Positions 38,987-48,164 are shown, counted from the first letter of the stretch. The stretch: DNA of 64,000 bases from Candidatus Ideonella esbjergensis (GCA_016710065.1 JADJLP010000010.1:496001-560000); one strand, 5' to 3'. Notes: generated by a model not told the origin, from the letters alone. Made by a program: numbers and translations.

Positions 38987-40762
38987 ATGCGAACCAATCT
39001 CCCCGTCACCCAGCGCGAGCACCCGTTTCCCGCCGGTGAAACGCTGGTGTCCACCACCGATCTGCAAGGCCGCATCCTGTACTGCAACCAGGCCTTCATC
39101 GACCTGAGTGGCTATGCACGCGATGAATTGATGGGCCAGCCGCACAACCTGGTGCGCCACCCCGACATGCCGGCCGAGGCCTTTCGCGACCTGTGGGACG
39201 CCATTGCAGCCGGCCACCCCTGGGCCGCGCTGGTGAAGAACCGCCGCAAGAACGGCGACCACTACTGGGTCACCGCCAACGTCACCCCGCTGCTGGACGC
39301 CAGCGGCAAGGTCACCGGCTACATGTCGGTGCGCACCGAGCCCGACAAGGCCGCCATCCCCGGCGCCGAGGCCCTGTACCGCCAGATGCGCGAGGAAGCC
39401 GGCAACGGCAGAGCCAGCGTGCGCCTGGAGCGCGGCCAGGTGCTGTCCACGGCCCCGCTGGCCAGGCTGCAGCACCGCTTGCGCCCCGGCCTGCGCGGCA
39501 AGATGTCGATGACCGCTGGTCTGATCGGCGTGCTGGGTTTCCTGCTCGGTGAGTTCGAGGCCGGTGGCATGGCCCACCTGGAAGGCATTGAGCTGCTGAT
39601 CGGCATGGCCGTGGTGGCTTTGTGTGCCGCTGCGGGTGGCTGGTACCTCAAGCGGGTGGCCGTCAACCCGCTGCACGGCCTGCTGGCCTTTGCCAACCAG
39701 TTGGCGGGTGGCAACCTCACGCAAAACATCCACAGCAGCCGCAGCGACGAGATTGGCCAGCTCACCCGCGCGCTCTCGCAGCTGAACGTGAACCTGATGT
39801 CCATCGTGCGCGACGCCCGCAATGGCGTGATGCAGATGCGGCAAGACACCAGCGCCATTGCCGAGGGCAACCACAACCTCTCGTCGCGCACCGAATCGCA
39901 GGCCAGCAGCCTGGAGGAAACCGCCTCGTCGATGGAAGAGATCACCGCCACCATACGCACCAGCACCGACATGGCCCAGCAGGCCACAACCCGCGCCGAC
40001 CATGCCCGTGGCGTGGCCGAGCACAGCGGCCAGGCAGTGCAGGCGCTGGCCGGCACCATGCAGGGCATCAGCGAGGCCTCGCGCAAGATCAGCGAGATCA
40101 TCCAGGTGGTGGACAGCATCGCCTTCCAGACCAACATCCTGGCGCTCAATGCCGCTGTGGAAGCGGCCCGGGCGGGCGAGCAAGGCCGTGGCTTTGCCGT
40201 GGTGGCCGGCGAGGTGCGGGCGCTGTCGCAACGCACCACGGTAGCGGCTCGCGAGATCCGCGGGCTGATCCAGGCCTCGGTGCAGCGTGTGGACGAGGGC
40301 GGCCAGCAAACCGCCAGCGCCATGTCGGCCATGACCGAAGCCCAGGCCGCTGTTAACGAGGTGCACCAGTTCATCGAGCAGATCAGCCACGGCATGCGCG
40401 AGCAGATGCTAGGCGTCACCCAGATCAACCAGGCCGTGGCCGAGATGGACACGCTCACCCAGCAGAACGCCGCCCTGGTGGAAGAAATTGCCGCCTCCGC
40501 CACACACCTCAGCCACCGGGCCGGTGAGGTGGCAGACTCGGTGAGCGTGTTCCAGATCAAGGGTCAGGCCGGTCAGCACCAGCTGGCCGACGCGGTGAGC
40601 CTGCGCAAGGCCGCCAAGGCCAGCCAAGCTGCGCCCGCCCCCCAGCCCGTCGCCAAGCCCGCCCCACGCAGCGCGCCGCCCAGCCACAAGCCCGCGCCGG
40701 TTGCCGCCACACCCCTGCCCGTGCCGGCCACCAGCGCAGACGACGGCTGGGACACGTTCTGA
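38987..40762 (+). CDS. PAS-containing methyl-accepting chemotaxis protein (Aer-like)
   Basis: The 591-residue receptor starts with a PAS domain (about 20-120) carrying LVSTTDLQGRILYCNQAFIDLSGYARDELMGQPHNLVRHPDMP, typical of Aer redox/oxygen receptors. Two hydrophobic helices (about 172-222), a HAMP region and a signalling domain follow, with the hairpin tip EIIQVVDSIAFQTNILALNAAVEAARAGEQGRGFAVVAGEVR. A Pro/Ala-rich linker leads to a terminal GWDTF, close to the NWETF tether for CheR. It signals to CheA/CheW. The 134-base gap upstream shows no convincing flagellar-type promoter. Confidence 0.92.
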   Translation: MRTNLPVTQREHPFPAGETLVSTTDLQGRILYCNQAFIDLSGYARDELMGQPHNLVRHPDMPAEAFRDLWDAIAAGHPWAALVKNRRKNGDHYWVTANVTPLLDASGKVTGYMSVRTEPDKAAIPGAEALYRQMREEAGNGRASVRLERGQVLSTAPLARLQHRLRPGLRGKMSMTAGLIGVLGFLLGEFEAGGMAHLEGIELLIGMAVVALCAAAGGWYLKRVAVNPLHGLLAFANQLAGGNLTQNIHSSRSDEIGQLTRALSQLNVNLMSIVRDARNGVMQMRQDTSAIAEGNHNLSSRTESQASSLEETASSMEEITATIRTSTDMAQQATTRADHARGVAEHSGQAVQALAGTMQGISEASRKISEIIQVVDSIAFQTNILALNAAVEAARAGEQGRGFAVVAGEVRALSQRTTVAAREIRGLIQASVQRVDEGGQQTASAMSAMTEAQAAVNEVHQFIEQISHGMREQMLGVTQINQAVAEMDTLTQQNAALVEEIAASATHLSHRAGEVADSVSVFQIKGQAGQHQLADAVSLRKAAKASQAAPAPQPVAKPAPRSAPPSHKPAPVAATPLPVPATSADDGWDTF

Positions 40763-40832
40763 GCCGGGGCTAGACTGGCACGGCTGGCCCGCGCCATGCC
40801 GCGCGCCCTGGCCAGACAACCAAGGCACCGCC

Positions 40833-42221
40833 ATGCAAATCGACTTTCTCGGCGCCGCCGACAGCGTCACCGGCTCCAAGCACCTTGTCACCTGGGGCGA
40901 GCGCCGCGTGCTGCTCGACTGCGGCATGTTCCAAGGCTACAAGGTGCTGCGCGAACGCAACTGGCACGCACCGCACCTGGACGTGCACAGCCTGGACGCC
41001 GTGGTGCTCAGCCACGCCCACCTCGACCACAGCGGCTGGCTGCCGGCGCTGGTGGCTCACGGCTACAAAGGCCCCATCTACGCCTCGCCCGCCACACGCG
41101 ACTTGGCCGAGGTGCTGCTGCTGGACGCCGCCCATTTGCAGGAAGAAGACGCGCGGCGCGCCAACCGCCATGGCTACACGCGGCACGAGAAAGCGCTGCC
41201 GCTGTTCACCCGCAACGACGCCAAGCGAGCCATGGCGCAGTTCGTGCCGCTGCCCGAGGGCAAGCCGCGCGAGATCGGCAGCCGGGGTGGCAAGGGCCGC
41301 GGCCCGCAAGTCACGCTCACCCCCGCCGGCCATTTGCTGGGCGCCTGCAGCATCACCATGAGCCTGGGCGGCGAGCGCCTGGTGTTCTCAGGCGACCTGG
41401 GCCGGCAGAACGATCTGCTGATGCCGCCGCCGCAGCCGCTGGCCGAGGCCGACGTGCTGATCGTCGAATCCACCTACGGCAATCGCCTGCACCCCGACGA
41501 AGACGTGTTGGCCCTGCTGGCCGAGGCCGTGCGCCAGACACTGGCCCGTGGCGGCTCGCTGCTGCTGCCGGCCTTTGCCGTGGGCCGCGCCCAGGCGCTG
41601 CTGGTGGCCATGCAACGCCTGAAGGCGCGGGGCGAGATCCCGGCGCGGCTGCCCATCTTTGTCGACAGCCCCATGGCCGCCGAGGCCACCGCCCTGTACC
41701 GCCAGTACCGTCGCCAGTTGCGCGTGCCGCAGCGCGAGATGGCCAACCTGCTCGAAGGCGTCACCCTCGTGCCCAACGCCCAGCAGTCGCTGCGCCTGGC
41801 GCGCGGGCAGGCGGCAGGCCGCCTGCCCGCCGTCATCATCTCGGCCAGCGGCATGGCCACCGGCGGGCGGGTGCTGAACCACATCGCCGCCATGGCACCC
41901 AACCCCGCACACCACATCCTCTTTCCCGGCTTTCAGGTGGGTGGCACGCGCGGCGCGCTGTTGGTGGCCGGTGAGCGCGAGGTGAAGATCCACGGCGCTT
42001 ATGTGCCCGTGCGCGCCCAGGTGAGCCACCTGGAGAGCTTCTCGGGCCACGCCGACGCGAACGAGCTGATGGCCTGGCTGCGGAACTTCAGGACACCACC
42101 ACGCCAGACCTTCGTGGTGCACGGCGAGCCCGAGGCCAGCGACGCACTGCGCCAGCGCATCGCCCGCGAACTGGGCTGGCCTGTGCGCGTGCCACCCCAG
42201 GGCGGCCGCTTCACGGTGTGA
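40833..42221 (+). CDS. MBL-fold/beta-CASP metallohydrolase, RNA-processing type
   Basis: The 462-residue protein has the metal motif SHAHLDHSG (His61, His63, Asp65, His66), further ligands in TPAGHLLGACS and FSGDLGR, the beta-CASP signature ESTYGNR, and LESFSGHADANEL near the end. This is the arrangement of CPSF/YsiQ-type RNA nucleases (RMMBL tail included). It probably cleaves RNA; the substrate is unknown. The ATG at 40833 yields the standard N-terminus MQIDFLGAADSVTGSKH. It is 70 bases after the chemoreceptor gene and 42 before the deoxyribosyltransferase gene. Confidence 0.92.
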   Translation: MQIDFLGAADSVTGSKHLVTWGERRVLLDCGMFQGYKVLRERNWHAPHLDVHSLDAVVLSHAHLDHSGWLPALVAHGYKGPIYASPATRDLAEVLLLDAAHLQEEDARRANRHGYTRHEKALPLFTRNDAKRAMAQFVPLPEGKPREIGSRGGKGRGPQVTLTPAGHLLGACSITMSLGGERLVFSGDLGRQNDLLMPPPQPLAEADVLIVESTYGNRLHPDEDVLALLAEAVRQTLARGGSLLLPAFAVGRAQALLVAMQRLKARGEIPARLPIFVDSPMAAEATALYRQYRRQLRVPQREMANLLEGVTLVPNAQQSLRLARGQAAGRLPAVIISASGMATGGRVLNHIAAMAPNPAHHILFPGFQVGGTRGALLVAGEREVKIHGAYVPVRAQVSHLESFSGHADANELMAWLRNFRTPPRQTFVVHGEPEASDALRQRIARELGWPVRVPPQGGRFTV

Positions 42222-42263
42222 ACTGAGCCAGCATGGCCGCCACCGCCAGCGATACTGGCGGCC

Positions 42264-42764
42264 ATGTCGCTCAAGATCTACCTGGCGGGCTTCGACGTCT
42301 TTCGGCCTGATGCCATCGCCCACGGCGAGCGCCTGAAGGCGCTGTGCGCCCAGGCCGGCCACCGCGGCATGTACCCGCTGGACGCCACCCTGCCCCAGGG
42401 CCTCTCTGGCCTGGCCGCCGCACGCTGGATCTATGAATCCAACTGCACGATCATCCGCCAGGCCGACGCCGTGCTGGCCAACCTGAACAACTTTCGCGGC
42501 GGTGAGCCCGATTCGGGCACTGCGTTCGAGGTGGGCTATGCCGCCGCGCTGGGCAAGCCCGTGGTGGGCTACCTCGGCGACGCCCGCCCCTTGCGCGAGC
42601 AGCTGGGCACGGCACGCGATGACCAAGGCTTTGAGGTGGAAGACTTTGGGCTGGCGCGCAACCTGATGCTGGCTTGCGGTGCCACCCTGGTGCGGGGCGA
42701 TGCCGCTGCAGGCCTGGCGCGCTTGTGGGAGATCTTGCTCGCCCCCACTCCCAGTGCTGCCTGA
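42264..42764 (+). CDS. Nucleoside 2-deoxyribosyltransferase family protein
   Basis: The 166-residue protein has the family pattern KIYLAGFDVFRPDA at the N-terminus, ADAVLANLNNFRGGEPDSGTAFEVGYAAALGKPVVGY with the catalytic Glu in TAFEVGYA, and a C-terminal helix. Such enzymes swap bases on deoxynucleosides or hydrolyse deoxynucleotides in salvage. It follows the beta-CASP gene closely and may share its transcript. The 205 bases after it are non-coding apart from the 20-codon frame and C-tract described for the next gene. Confidence 0.88.
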   Translation: MSLKIYLAGFDVFRPDAIAHGERLKALCAQAGHRGMYPLDATLPQGLSGLAAARWIYESNCTIIRQADAVLANLNNFRGGEPDSGTAFEVGYAAALGKPVVGYLGDARPLREQLGTARDDQGFEVEDFGLARNLMLACGATLVRGDAAAGLARLWEILLAPTPSAA

Positions 42765-42947
42765 CAAGCCAAGATCCGCCGCGCGGTAGGCAGTAAGCAC
42801 GCCCAACGCTGTCAAAACGACACGTTTGTCGCCCGGTGCGCCATCTGGCCGGTAGAAAATGCGGTCAAAGCACCCGCCATGCTACGCAGGGCCCGTCGCA
42901 GGTTGGAGACCACCATGCCTTTGCAAGTCCGGCCCGAACACCGCGCA

Positions 42948-42956
42948 CCCCCCCCC
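42948..42956. repeat. C9 homopolymer in the start region of the diguanylate cyclase gene
   Basis: Nine consecutive C separate two possible starts. ATG 42915, with GGAGA seven bases upstream, opens a frame that in the present sequence stops after 20 codons (TAG at 42975-42977). Losing one C, or gaining two, would join it in frame to the cyclase. The in-frame ATG 42970 and GTG 42958 follow the C-run and have no Shine-Dalgarno sequence. This is the layout of a slippage-controlled gene, or a homopolymer sequencing error. Confidence 0.55.
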
Positions 42957-42969
42957 TGTGACCAAATCC

Positions 42970-45561
42970 ATGCGTAGCCGGACTTTCATCCTGGCCGCAG
43001 CGCTGATCGCCAGCCTCATCGTGGCCGTGGCGGGTGTGGCCGTGATGCGTGAACTCGCGTCCTACCGTGAGCGCGCAGCCGTCACCACCCAGAACACCGC
43101 CACGCTGGTGGATCAGGTGGTTCAAAGCATGTTCGAGAAGATCGACGTGAGCCTGCAGACCTGCGCACGCCTCTACCTGGGCCTGTTGGATCAGGGCCCC
43201 AAAGGTACCAAGGCCATCGACACTTTTCTGGCACAGCAACGCCGGCTGCAACCCGAAATCGTCAGCCTGCGCATCACCGATGCGCAGGGCTTGGTCATCC
43301 ACGGTCTGGACCCGTCTGAGCCGCAAGGCGTGAACCTGTCCGACCGGCCCTTCTTCCGGGTGGCACAGTCGGGCAGCGCCGGCCAACTCATCGTCGCCGG
43401 CCCGGTGCTGGCCCGCATCGCCCAAAGGTGGGTACTGGTGCTGGCCAGGCGGCTGGAGGACGAGCAAGGCCGCTTCATCGGTGTGGTCTACGCCAACATC
43501 GCCGTGGAAACCTTTGCGGCCCCGCTGTCCAAGGTCGACCTGGGCGAGCATGGCGCCGCCACACTGCGCACCAGCGAACGCTCGCTGATTTATCGGGTAC
43601 CCAAGCCGGTCGACGCCATAGGCTCCACCAAGATGTCCGCAGAACTGGCGGCCATCCTCCAGTCGGGCCGGCAGCAGGGGAGCTACACGGCGGCCACGGC
43701 GCTGGACGGCATCGAACGCATCAACGCCTACCGCAAGATCGGCGACCACCCTGTTTACGTCATCGTGGGCGCCGCGCCTCAAGACCAGCGCGGCGACATC
43801 GCATCGAACCTCGTGCTGTTCGGGCTGCTCTCGCTGGCCGCACTGTCCGTGGTGCTGGTCAGCGCCCGCGTCGTCTGGAAGACCACGGCGGCACTGGACG
43901 CCGATCTGACGCTCCGCAAGGTGCTGGAAGCCTCGCTGCGCAAGACCCAGCAGGCCTTGTCCAAGGCCCAGGAGATCGCAAAGTTGGGCCACTGGGCCTG
44001 GGACGTCAAGACCGGTCGATCCACCTGGTCTGAGGAGCTGTATTCGATTTTTCGGCTCGACCCCGGCAAGGAGCTGCCGACCTTCGCCGAACTGGCGCCC
44101 TGCTTCGAGCAAGCTTCCTGGGCCCAGTTGTCCAGTGCGGTGGACCACTGCGTCGCCACCGGCACACCCTATGACCTGGACTGCCGCATCTTGCGCGCCA
44201 ATGGCGAGCCGGCCTGGATCAATGCCAAGGGAACCGCACGCGTGTCGGAGGAAGGCGAGGTCATCGAACTGCGCGGCACCACCCAGGACATCACCGAACG
44301 CAAGCAATTGGAATTGGCACTTGGCGCCGCCAACGATGAACTGGACGATCTGTACAACCAAGCCCCCTGCGGCTACTACTCGCTGGATTCTTCAGGGCGC
44401 TACGTGCGCATCAACGACACCATGCTGAGTTGGATCGGCCTCAGCCGAGCTGAAGCCGTGGGCCTGCTGGGGCCCAAGGATTCGTTCAGCGACGCCAGCC
44501 GTGCCCGTTTCGACAACAACTTTCCCAGCTTCCTGAAGACAGGCCGGGTGCATGACCTGGAGTTCGAACTGGTCAGCCGAGCCTCAGGCCGCGTGCGCAT
44601 GGTCAGGGTCAGCGCCAGCGCGGCCTATGACGCGGATGGCCGGTTCAAGATGAGCCGTTCGGTCATGTTCGACGTGAGCGAGCTGCATCGCGCCCGGTCT
44701 CAGGTGGCCGAGATCAAGCAGGCCCACGAATCCATGCTGGGCAACCAGATGGTGGGCGTGGTGAAGTTGCGCAATCGGGTGGCCACTTGGTTCAACCCTG
44801 CTCTGTGCCAGATCTTTGGCTACACGGCAGCGGAGTTGGAGGAACAAAGCTCGCGCATGCTTTATGCCGACGATGCGTCTTTCGAGACCCTGGGCAAGAA
44901 CGCCTACCCGAAGTTGGCGGCAGGCGACTCGTACCACACGCAGCTGCAGATGCGCCGCAAGAATGGCAGCCTGGTTTGGATAGACGTGCAGGGCGTGCTG
45001 ACCGATGCGCAAAGCGGTGAATCGCTGTGGATGATGGCAGACATCACCGCCCTGCGCGAACGCCAGGAACAGTTTGAATTTCATGCGTTGCACGACGCAC
45101 TGACTGGCTTGGCCAACCGCTCGCTGCTGAACGAGATGATTCCGCAGGCCCTGGCCCAGGCCCAACGGCAGGGCCGATATGTGGCGTTGTGCTACCTCGA
45201 CCTGAACCGGTTCAAGCCCATCAATGACCACCATGGGCATGCCGTGGGCGACGAAGTGCTCAAGGAGGTTGGCCGGCGCCTGCAAGACTGCGTGCGCGCA
45301 GGAGACTTGGTGGCCCGCGTTGGCGGGGACGAATTCGTGCTGCTGCTGACTGGGCTGGACAGCCATGATGGCTACAAGCCCCTCTGCGACCGGGCCAGGA
45401 CGGCGCTTACCCGGCCGTTTGCGCTGGCCCGGCAGACGCTCTCGGTGGGTGTGGCCATCGGGGTGGCTGTGTTCCCGACCGACGGGGAAGACGAAGAGCA
45501 ACTGGCCAAGCTGGCCGACGAGCGCATGTACGAAGACAAAAGCCAGACCGGGCCCCACTGA
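42970..45561 (+). CDS. Membrane diguanylate cyclase with Cache and PAS domains
   Basis: From ATG 42970 the protein has 863 residues: a first membrane helix (RTFILAAALIASLIVAVAG), a periplasmic dCache-like sensor (about 35-275), a second helix near 285-305, and three PAS segments. The GGDEF domain has VARVGGDEFV (785-789) and an inhibitory I-site RAGD (776-779) exactly five residues before it, so both catalysis and product inhibition look intact. It should make cyclic-di-GMP in response to a periplasmic ligand. In-frame starts also exist at 42859 and GTG 42958. The best Shine-Dalgarno sequence belongs to an out-of-frame ATG at 42915 across a C9 run. Confidence 0.9.
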   Translation: MRSRTFILAAALIASLIVAVAGVAVMRELASYRERAAVTTQNTATLVDQVVQSMFEKIDVSLQTCARLYLGLLDQGPKGTKAIDTFLAQQRRLQPEIVSLRITDAQGLVIHGLDPSEPQGVNLSDRPFFRVAQSGSAGQLIVAGPVLARIAQRWVLVLARRLEDEQGRFIGVVYANIAVETFAAPLSKVDLGEHGAATLRTSERSLIYRVPKPVDAIGSTKMSAELAAILQSGRQQGSYTAATALDGIERINAYRKIGDHPVYVIVGAAPQDQRGDIASNLVLFGLLSLAALSVVLVSARVVWKTTAALDADLTLRKVLEASLRKTQQALSKAQEIAKLGHWAWDVKTGRSTWSEELYSIFRLDPGKELPTFAELAPCFEQASWAQLSSAVDHCVATGTPYDLDCRILRANGEPAWINAKGTARVSEEGEVIELRGTTQDITERKQLELALGAANDELDDLYNQAPCGYYSLDSSGRYVRINDTMLSWIGLSRAEAVGLLGPKDSFSDASRARFDNNFPSFLKTGRVHDLEFELVSRASGRVRMVRVSASAAYDADGRFKMSRSVMFDVSELHRARSQVAEIKQAHESMLGNQMVGVVKLRNRVATWFNPALCQIFGYTAAELEEQSSRMLYADDASFETLGKNAYPKLAAGDSYHTQLQMRRKNGSLVWIDVQGVLTDAQSGESLWMMADITALRERQEQFEFHALHDALTGLANRSLLNEMIPQALAQAQRQGRYVALCYLDLNRFKPINDHHGHAVGDEVLKEVGRRLQDCVRAGDLVARVGGDEFVLLLTGLDSHDGYKPLCDRARTALTRPFALARQTLSVGVAIGVAVFPTDGEDEEQLAKLADERMYEDKSQTGPH

Positions 45562-45610
45562 CTGGCAGCGTGCTCCGCTGCGACCGCTTGGCTCAGGCGC
45601 AGAAGAGGAC

Positions 45611-45645
45611 TTGACCGGTTTGTGATAGATTCAATTATCTATTCA
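45611..45645. promoter_or_regulatory. Promoter and AT-rich inverted repeat before yjjJ
   Basis: TTGACC (45611-45616) is a good -35. The following 30 bases are strikingly AT-rich and contain ATAGAT-TCAATT-ATCTAT (45625-45642), a 6-bp inverted repeat that covers the spacer and the likely -10. The 9-mer ATCTATTCA (45637-45645) recurs inside the gene at 45829-45837. Binding here would block transcription, which suggests autorepression by the DNA-binding N-terminus of the YjjJ protein. Confidence 0.5.
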
Positions 45646-45661
45646 TAAATCAATTCAATTC

Positions 45662-47044
45662 ATGCCCGAGCGCGCCGCCATCCAGAACGCCGAAGCCATC
45701 CGCCGCGTGCTGACGGCCGGCCCGGCCACGGCCGTCGCCCTGTCTAACCGGCTGGGAGTGAGCCAGCCCACGGTCTCGAGGGCCGTCGCGGCGCTGGGCG
45801 ATGACGCGGTTCGCATCGGCGCCGCCCGATCTATTCAATATGCGCTGTACGACAGGGTGCGCGGGCTGACCGACATGCCGGTCTACCGGGTGGACACCCA
45901 GGGGCAGGTGCGACCGTTGGGCCTGCTGAGGCCCGTGCGACCCGAAGGCTTTGTGTTCAAGGAAGTGGTGCCGGCCGACGCTGCGCGCGCGCGCCCCGCC
46001 ACCCACAGCGAGGGCCTGCCCTGGTGGCTGCAGGACATGCGGCCCCAGGGCTTTCTGGGTCGTGCCTATGCCGCTCGCCACGCCGCCGCGCTGGGGCTGC
46101 CAGCCGCACTGAACGAATGGGGCGACACGCAGATGCTGCAGGCGCTGCTGCGCCATGGCCACGACGCCGTGGGCAACCTGCTGCTGGGCGAGGCGGCGCG
46201 CGACGCTTTTGTGCACACGCCGCCACCCGCCGCCGTGCCGACCGCGGAGCGCGCCGCCACCTATGTGCGCCTGTCCGACGAAGCCTCGCGCGGCGAACTG
46301 CCCGGCTCGTCGGCCGGTGGCGAGCAGCCCAAGTTCATGGCCTATGCCGAAGGCGAGGACGGCGCCCCGCGCCATGTGCTGGTGAAGTTCAGCGTGCCGG
46401 GCGACCACGCGGTGGCCCGCCGCTGGCGCGACCTGCTGCTGGCCGAACACCACGCGCTGCAGACCCTGGTCGCGGCTGGCGTGGCCGCCGCCAGCTCGGT
46501 CGTGATCGACCACGACGCGCAGCGCTTTCTGGAGGTGGAACGCTTCGACCGCGTGGGCGCGTTGGGCCGCCGGGCGCTGTTTTCACTCGCCGCACTGGAA
46601 GCCGAGTTCATCGGTGACGCCGGCGCGCCCTGGCCGGTGCTCACCCGCCGCCTGGCCGATGCCGGCTACGTCACCCGCGCCGCCGCCGACACAGCTGGCC
46701 TGCTCTACGCCTTCGGCACGCTGACGGGCAACACCGACATGCACCATGGCAACCTGTCCTTTTTGTCTGACGCCGGCCCGCCGTGCGACCTGGCCCCCGC
46801 CTATGACATGCTGCCCATGGCGCTGGCGCCCCGCAGCGGCGGCGCGCTGCCCACCACGCTGCCCCCACCCTTGCTGCGCGCCAGCGTGCCCAACGCCACC
46901 TGGCGCAAGGCACTGGCACTGGCCCTGGATTGGCGCGCCCGCCTGGCCGCCGACGCGCGGTTCACGGCGGAGTGGGGGCCGTGCCAACACGCTCTGGCGC
47001 AGCACCTGGCACTGGCTGCCGAGCAGGTGCAGCGGCTGGGGTGA
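45662..47044 (+). CDS. yjjJ: HipA-family kinase with fused N-terminal winged helix (YjjJ-like)
   Basis: The 460-residue protein joins a MarR-like DNA-binding segment (about 1-60, TAVALSNRLGVSQPTVSRAVAAL) to a HipA kinase. Kinase landmarks are the Gly-rich loop PGSSAGGEQPKF (214-225), LVKFS (Lys242), FLEVERFDR, GNTDMHHGN with catalytic Asp359 and metal-binding Asn364, and the DFG-like AYDML (Asp382). HipA kinases phosphorylate aminoacyl-tRNA synthetases and cause growth arrest. YjjJ types lack a separate HipB antitoxin because the DNA-binding part is fused. No hipB gene is present here. All catalytic residues seem intact. It converges with a lipoprotein gene, and the 159-base gap between them shows nothing clear. 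Confidence 0.85.
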   Translation: MPERAAIQNAEAIRRVLTAGPATAVALSNRLGVSQPTVSRAVAALGDDAVRIGAARSIQYALYDRVRGLTDMPVYRVDTQGQVRPLGLLRPVRPEGFVFKEVVPADAARARPATHSEGLPWWLQDMRPQGFLGRAYAARHAAALGLPAALNEWGDTQMLQALLRHGHDAVGNLLLGEAARDAFVHTPPPAAVPTAERAATYVRLSDEASRGELPGSSAGGEQPKFMAYAEGEDGAPRHVLVKFSVPGDHAVARRWRDLLLAEHHALQTLVAAGVAAASSVVIDHDAQRFLEVERFDRVGALGRRALFSLAALEAEFIGDAGAPWPVLTRRLADAGYVTRAAADTAGLLYAFGTLTGNTDMHHGNLSFLSDAGPPCDLAPAYDMLPMALAPRSGGALPTTLPPPLLRASVPNATWRKALALALDWRARLAADARFTAEWGPCQHALAQHLALAAEQVQRLG

Positions 47045-47203
47045 AGCACCAACCCATCCCTGACCCACCGAGCCCTGACCACCCGTGAACCGCGCCCGCG
47101 CGGCTTGGCCTGGTGTCCGATCGCAGGGCCACAAGCATCACCCGGCCATCAGTGCGCCCCGGCCAGCAGTCTCTCGCAGGGAATCTTCAACTTGCGCATC
47201 GTC

Positions 47204-48118
47204 TTACGGGCAGGTGACTAGGGTGTAATTCCACACGTTGGAGGAGACACCGCTTTGGGTGGTGGGTGGGTTCCATCTGAGTTGCCAACATGCACCGTCA
47301 CGCAAATCGCGGAAGAGTTCGCCTTCAGCATTGCCGACATTCCAATCAAGATCAACAGCCATGCCGCCATTCGTTATGTCGTTGCCACCAACTTTTTCCC
47401 CGGTATCCGCATAGACCAAATGAGTGTGATAGAGACCATACGGCCCGTTGTTACCCATCTTGGCGTCGTAGAAGTTGGCAATGACGATCGGGCGATTGTT
47501 GAAGCCAACCATGGTTGCAGATGTAGAGACAAACTTGATGGCACCGCTCATCACCAGATCCTTCCAGCACTGTTGAGTCTCGCTGGTGCAGTCGGCAGGC
47601 AACTGGGTGAGGTCAGTAACGAAAACCTTCGTCCCCATCGGAGCGACGTTTTTCGGCGGCCACCAGGCTGCTGCTGCAATGGTTGTGAACGAGGTGATCA
47701 CTGTCGAGGCGTTTTTCGACCCGCCGGTACCGGTTGCCGTCACCGTGTTGAGTGAGACCGTGCACCCCGTGCTGTTCGGCATGGCGGACACATTGACCTT
47801 CACCGTGACTTGCTGCTTCCCGGCATCATCAACCGGTGCACTGGCCGAGCTTGCGACTGCCGTGCCGTTGCAGCTTGCCGAGACGATGCCGGGAGCGAAG
47901 CTGGTGGCGTTCGTGTAGTTGTAGACGAATGCCACGTTGGCCGTGGTCGGGACATCCACAGCGCCCTGTGCCGGGGTCACGCTTGCCAGAGTGATGGTCG
48001 GCGCGGCCACCGGCGGCGTGCAGGTGGGGTAGTCCGACGCGCCGTTAGCGCAAGTGTTGCTCGCTCCACCGCCACCTCCGCCACCACATGCCAACAGGAG
48101 AGTTACGGCGGCAAGCAA
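47204..48118 (-). CDS. Ig-like lipoprotein, N-terminus out of frame across a 7-bp repeat
   Basis: The open frame from the TTG at 48118 encodes 304 residues: signal remnant LAAVTLLLAC, a Gly run, an Ig-like domain (about 40-150, PTITLASVTPAQGAVDVPTTANVAFVYN), and a C-terminal domain with FNNRPIVIANFYDAKMGNNGPYGLYHTHLVY that I cannot name. The natural start is ATG 48168, with AAAAGG eight bases upstream. A 7-bp tandem repeat puts it out of frame, so it now ends after 21 codons. One more or two fewer repeat units would restore a perfect lipoprotein signal (MTINHRGLLAALLLAAV plus TLLLAC). No Shine-Dalgarno sequence precedes the TTG, so the gene is likely off in this sequence. Confidence 0.75.
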   Translation of the reverse strand: MLAAVTLLLACGGGGGGGASNTCANGASDYPTCTPPVAAPTITLASVTPAQGAVDVPTTANVAFVYNYTNATSFAPGIVSASCNGTAVASSASAPVDDAGKQQVTVKVNVSAMPNSTGCTVSLNTVTATGTGGSKNASTVITSFTTIAAAAWWPPKNVAPMGTKVFVTDLTQLPADCTSETQQCWKDLVMSGAIKFVSTSATMVGFNNRPIVIANFYDAKMGNNGPYGLYHTHLVYADTGEKVGGNDITNGGMAVDLDWNVGNAEGELFRDLRDGACWQLRWNPPTTQSGVSSNVWNYTLVTCP

Positions 48119-48138
48119 GAGCGCAGCCAGCAGCCCAC

Positions 48139-48164
48139 GATGGTTGATGGTTGATGGTTGATGG
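48139..48164. repeat. GATGGTT heptanucleotide tandem repeat, 3.7 copies
   Basis: GATGGTT occurs three times in a row (48139-48159) followed by GATGG. On the coding (minus) strand this is AACCATC, lying just after the ATG at 48168. Seven is not a multiple of three, so each gain or loss of a unit changes the frame. With the present number the lipoprotein frame is closed; with one more unit or two fewer it opens. Confidence 0.85.
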
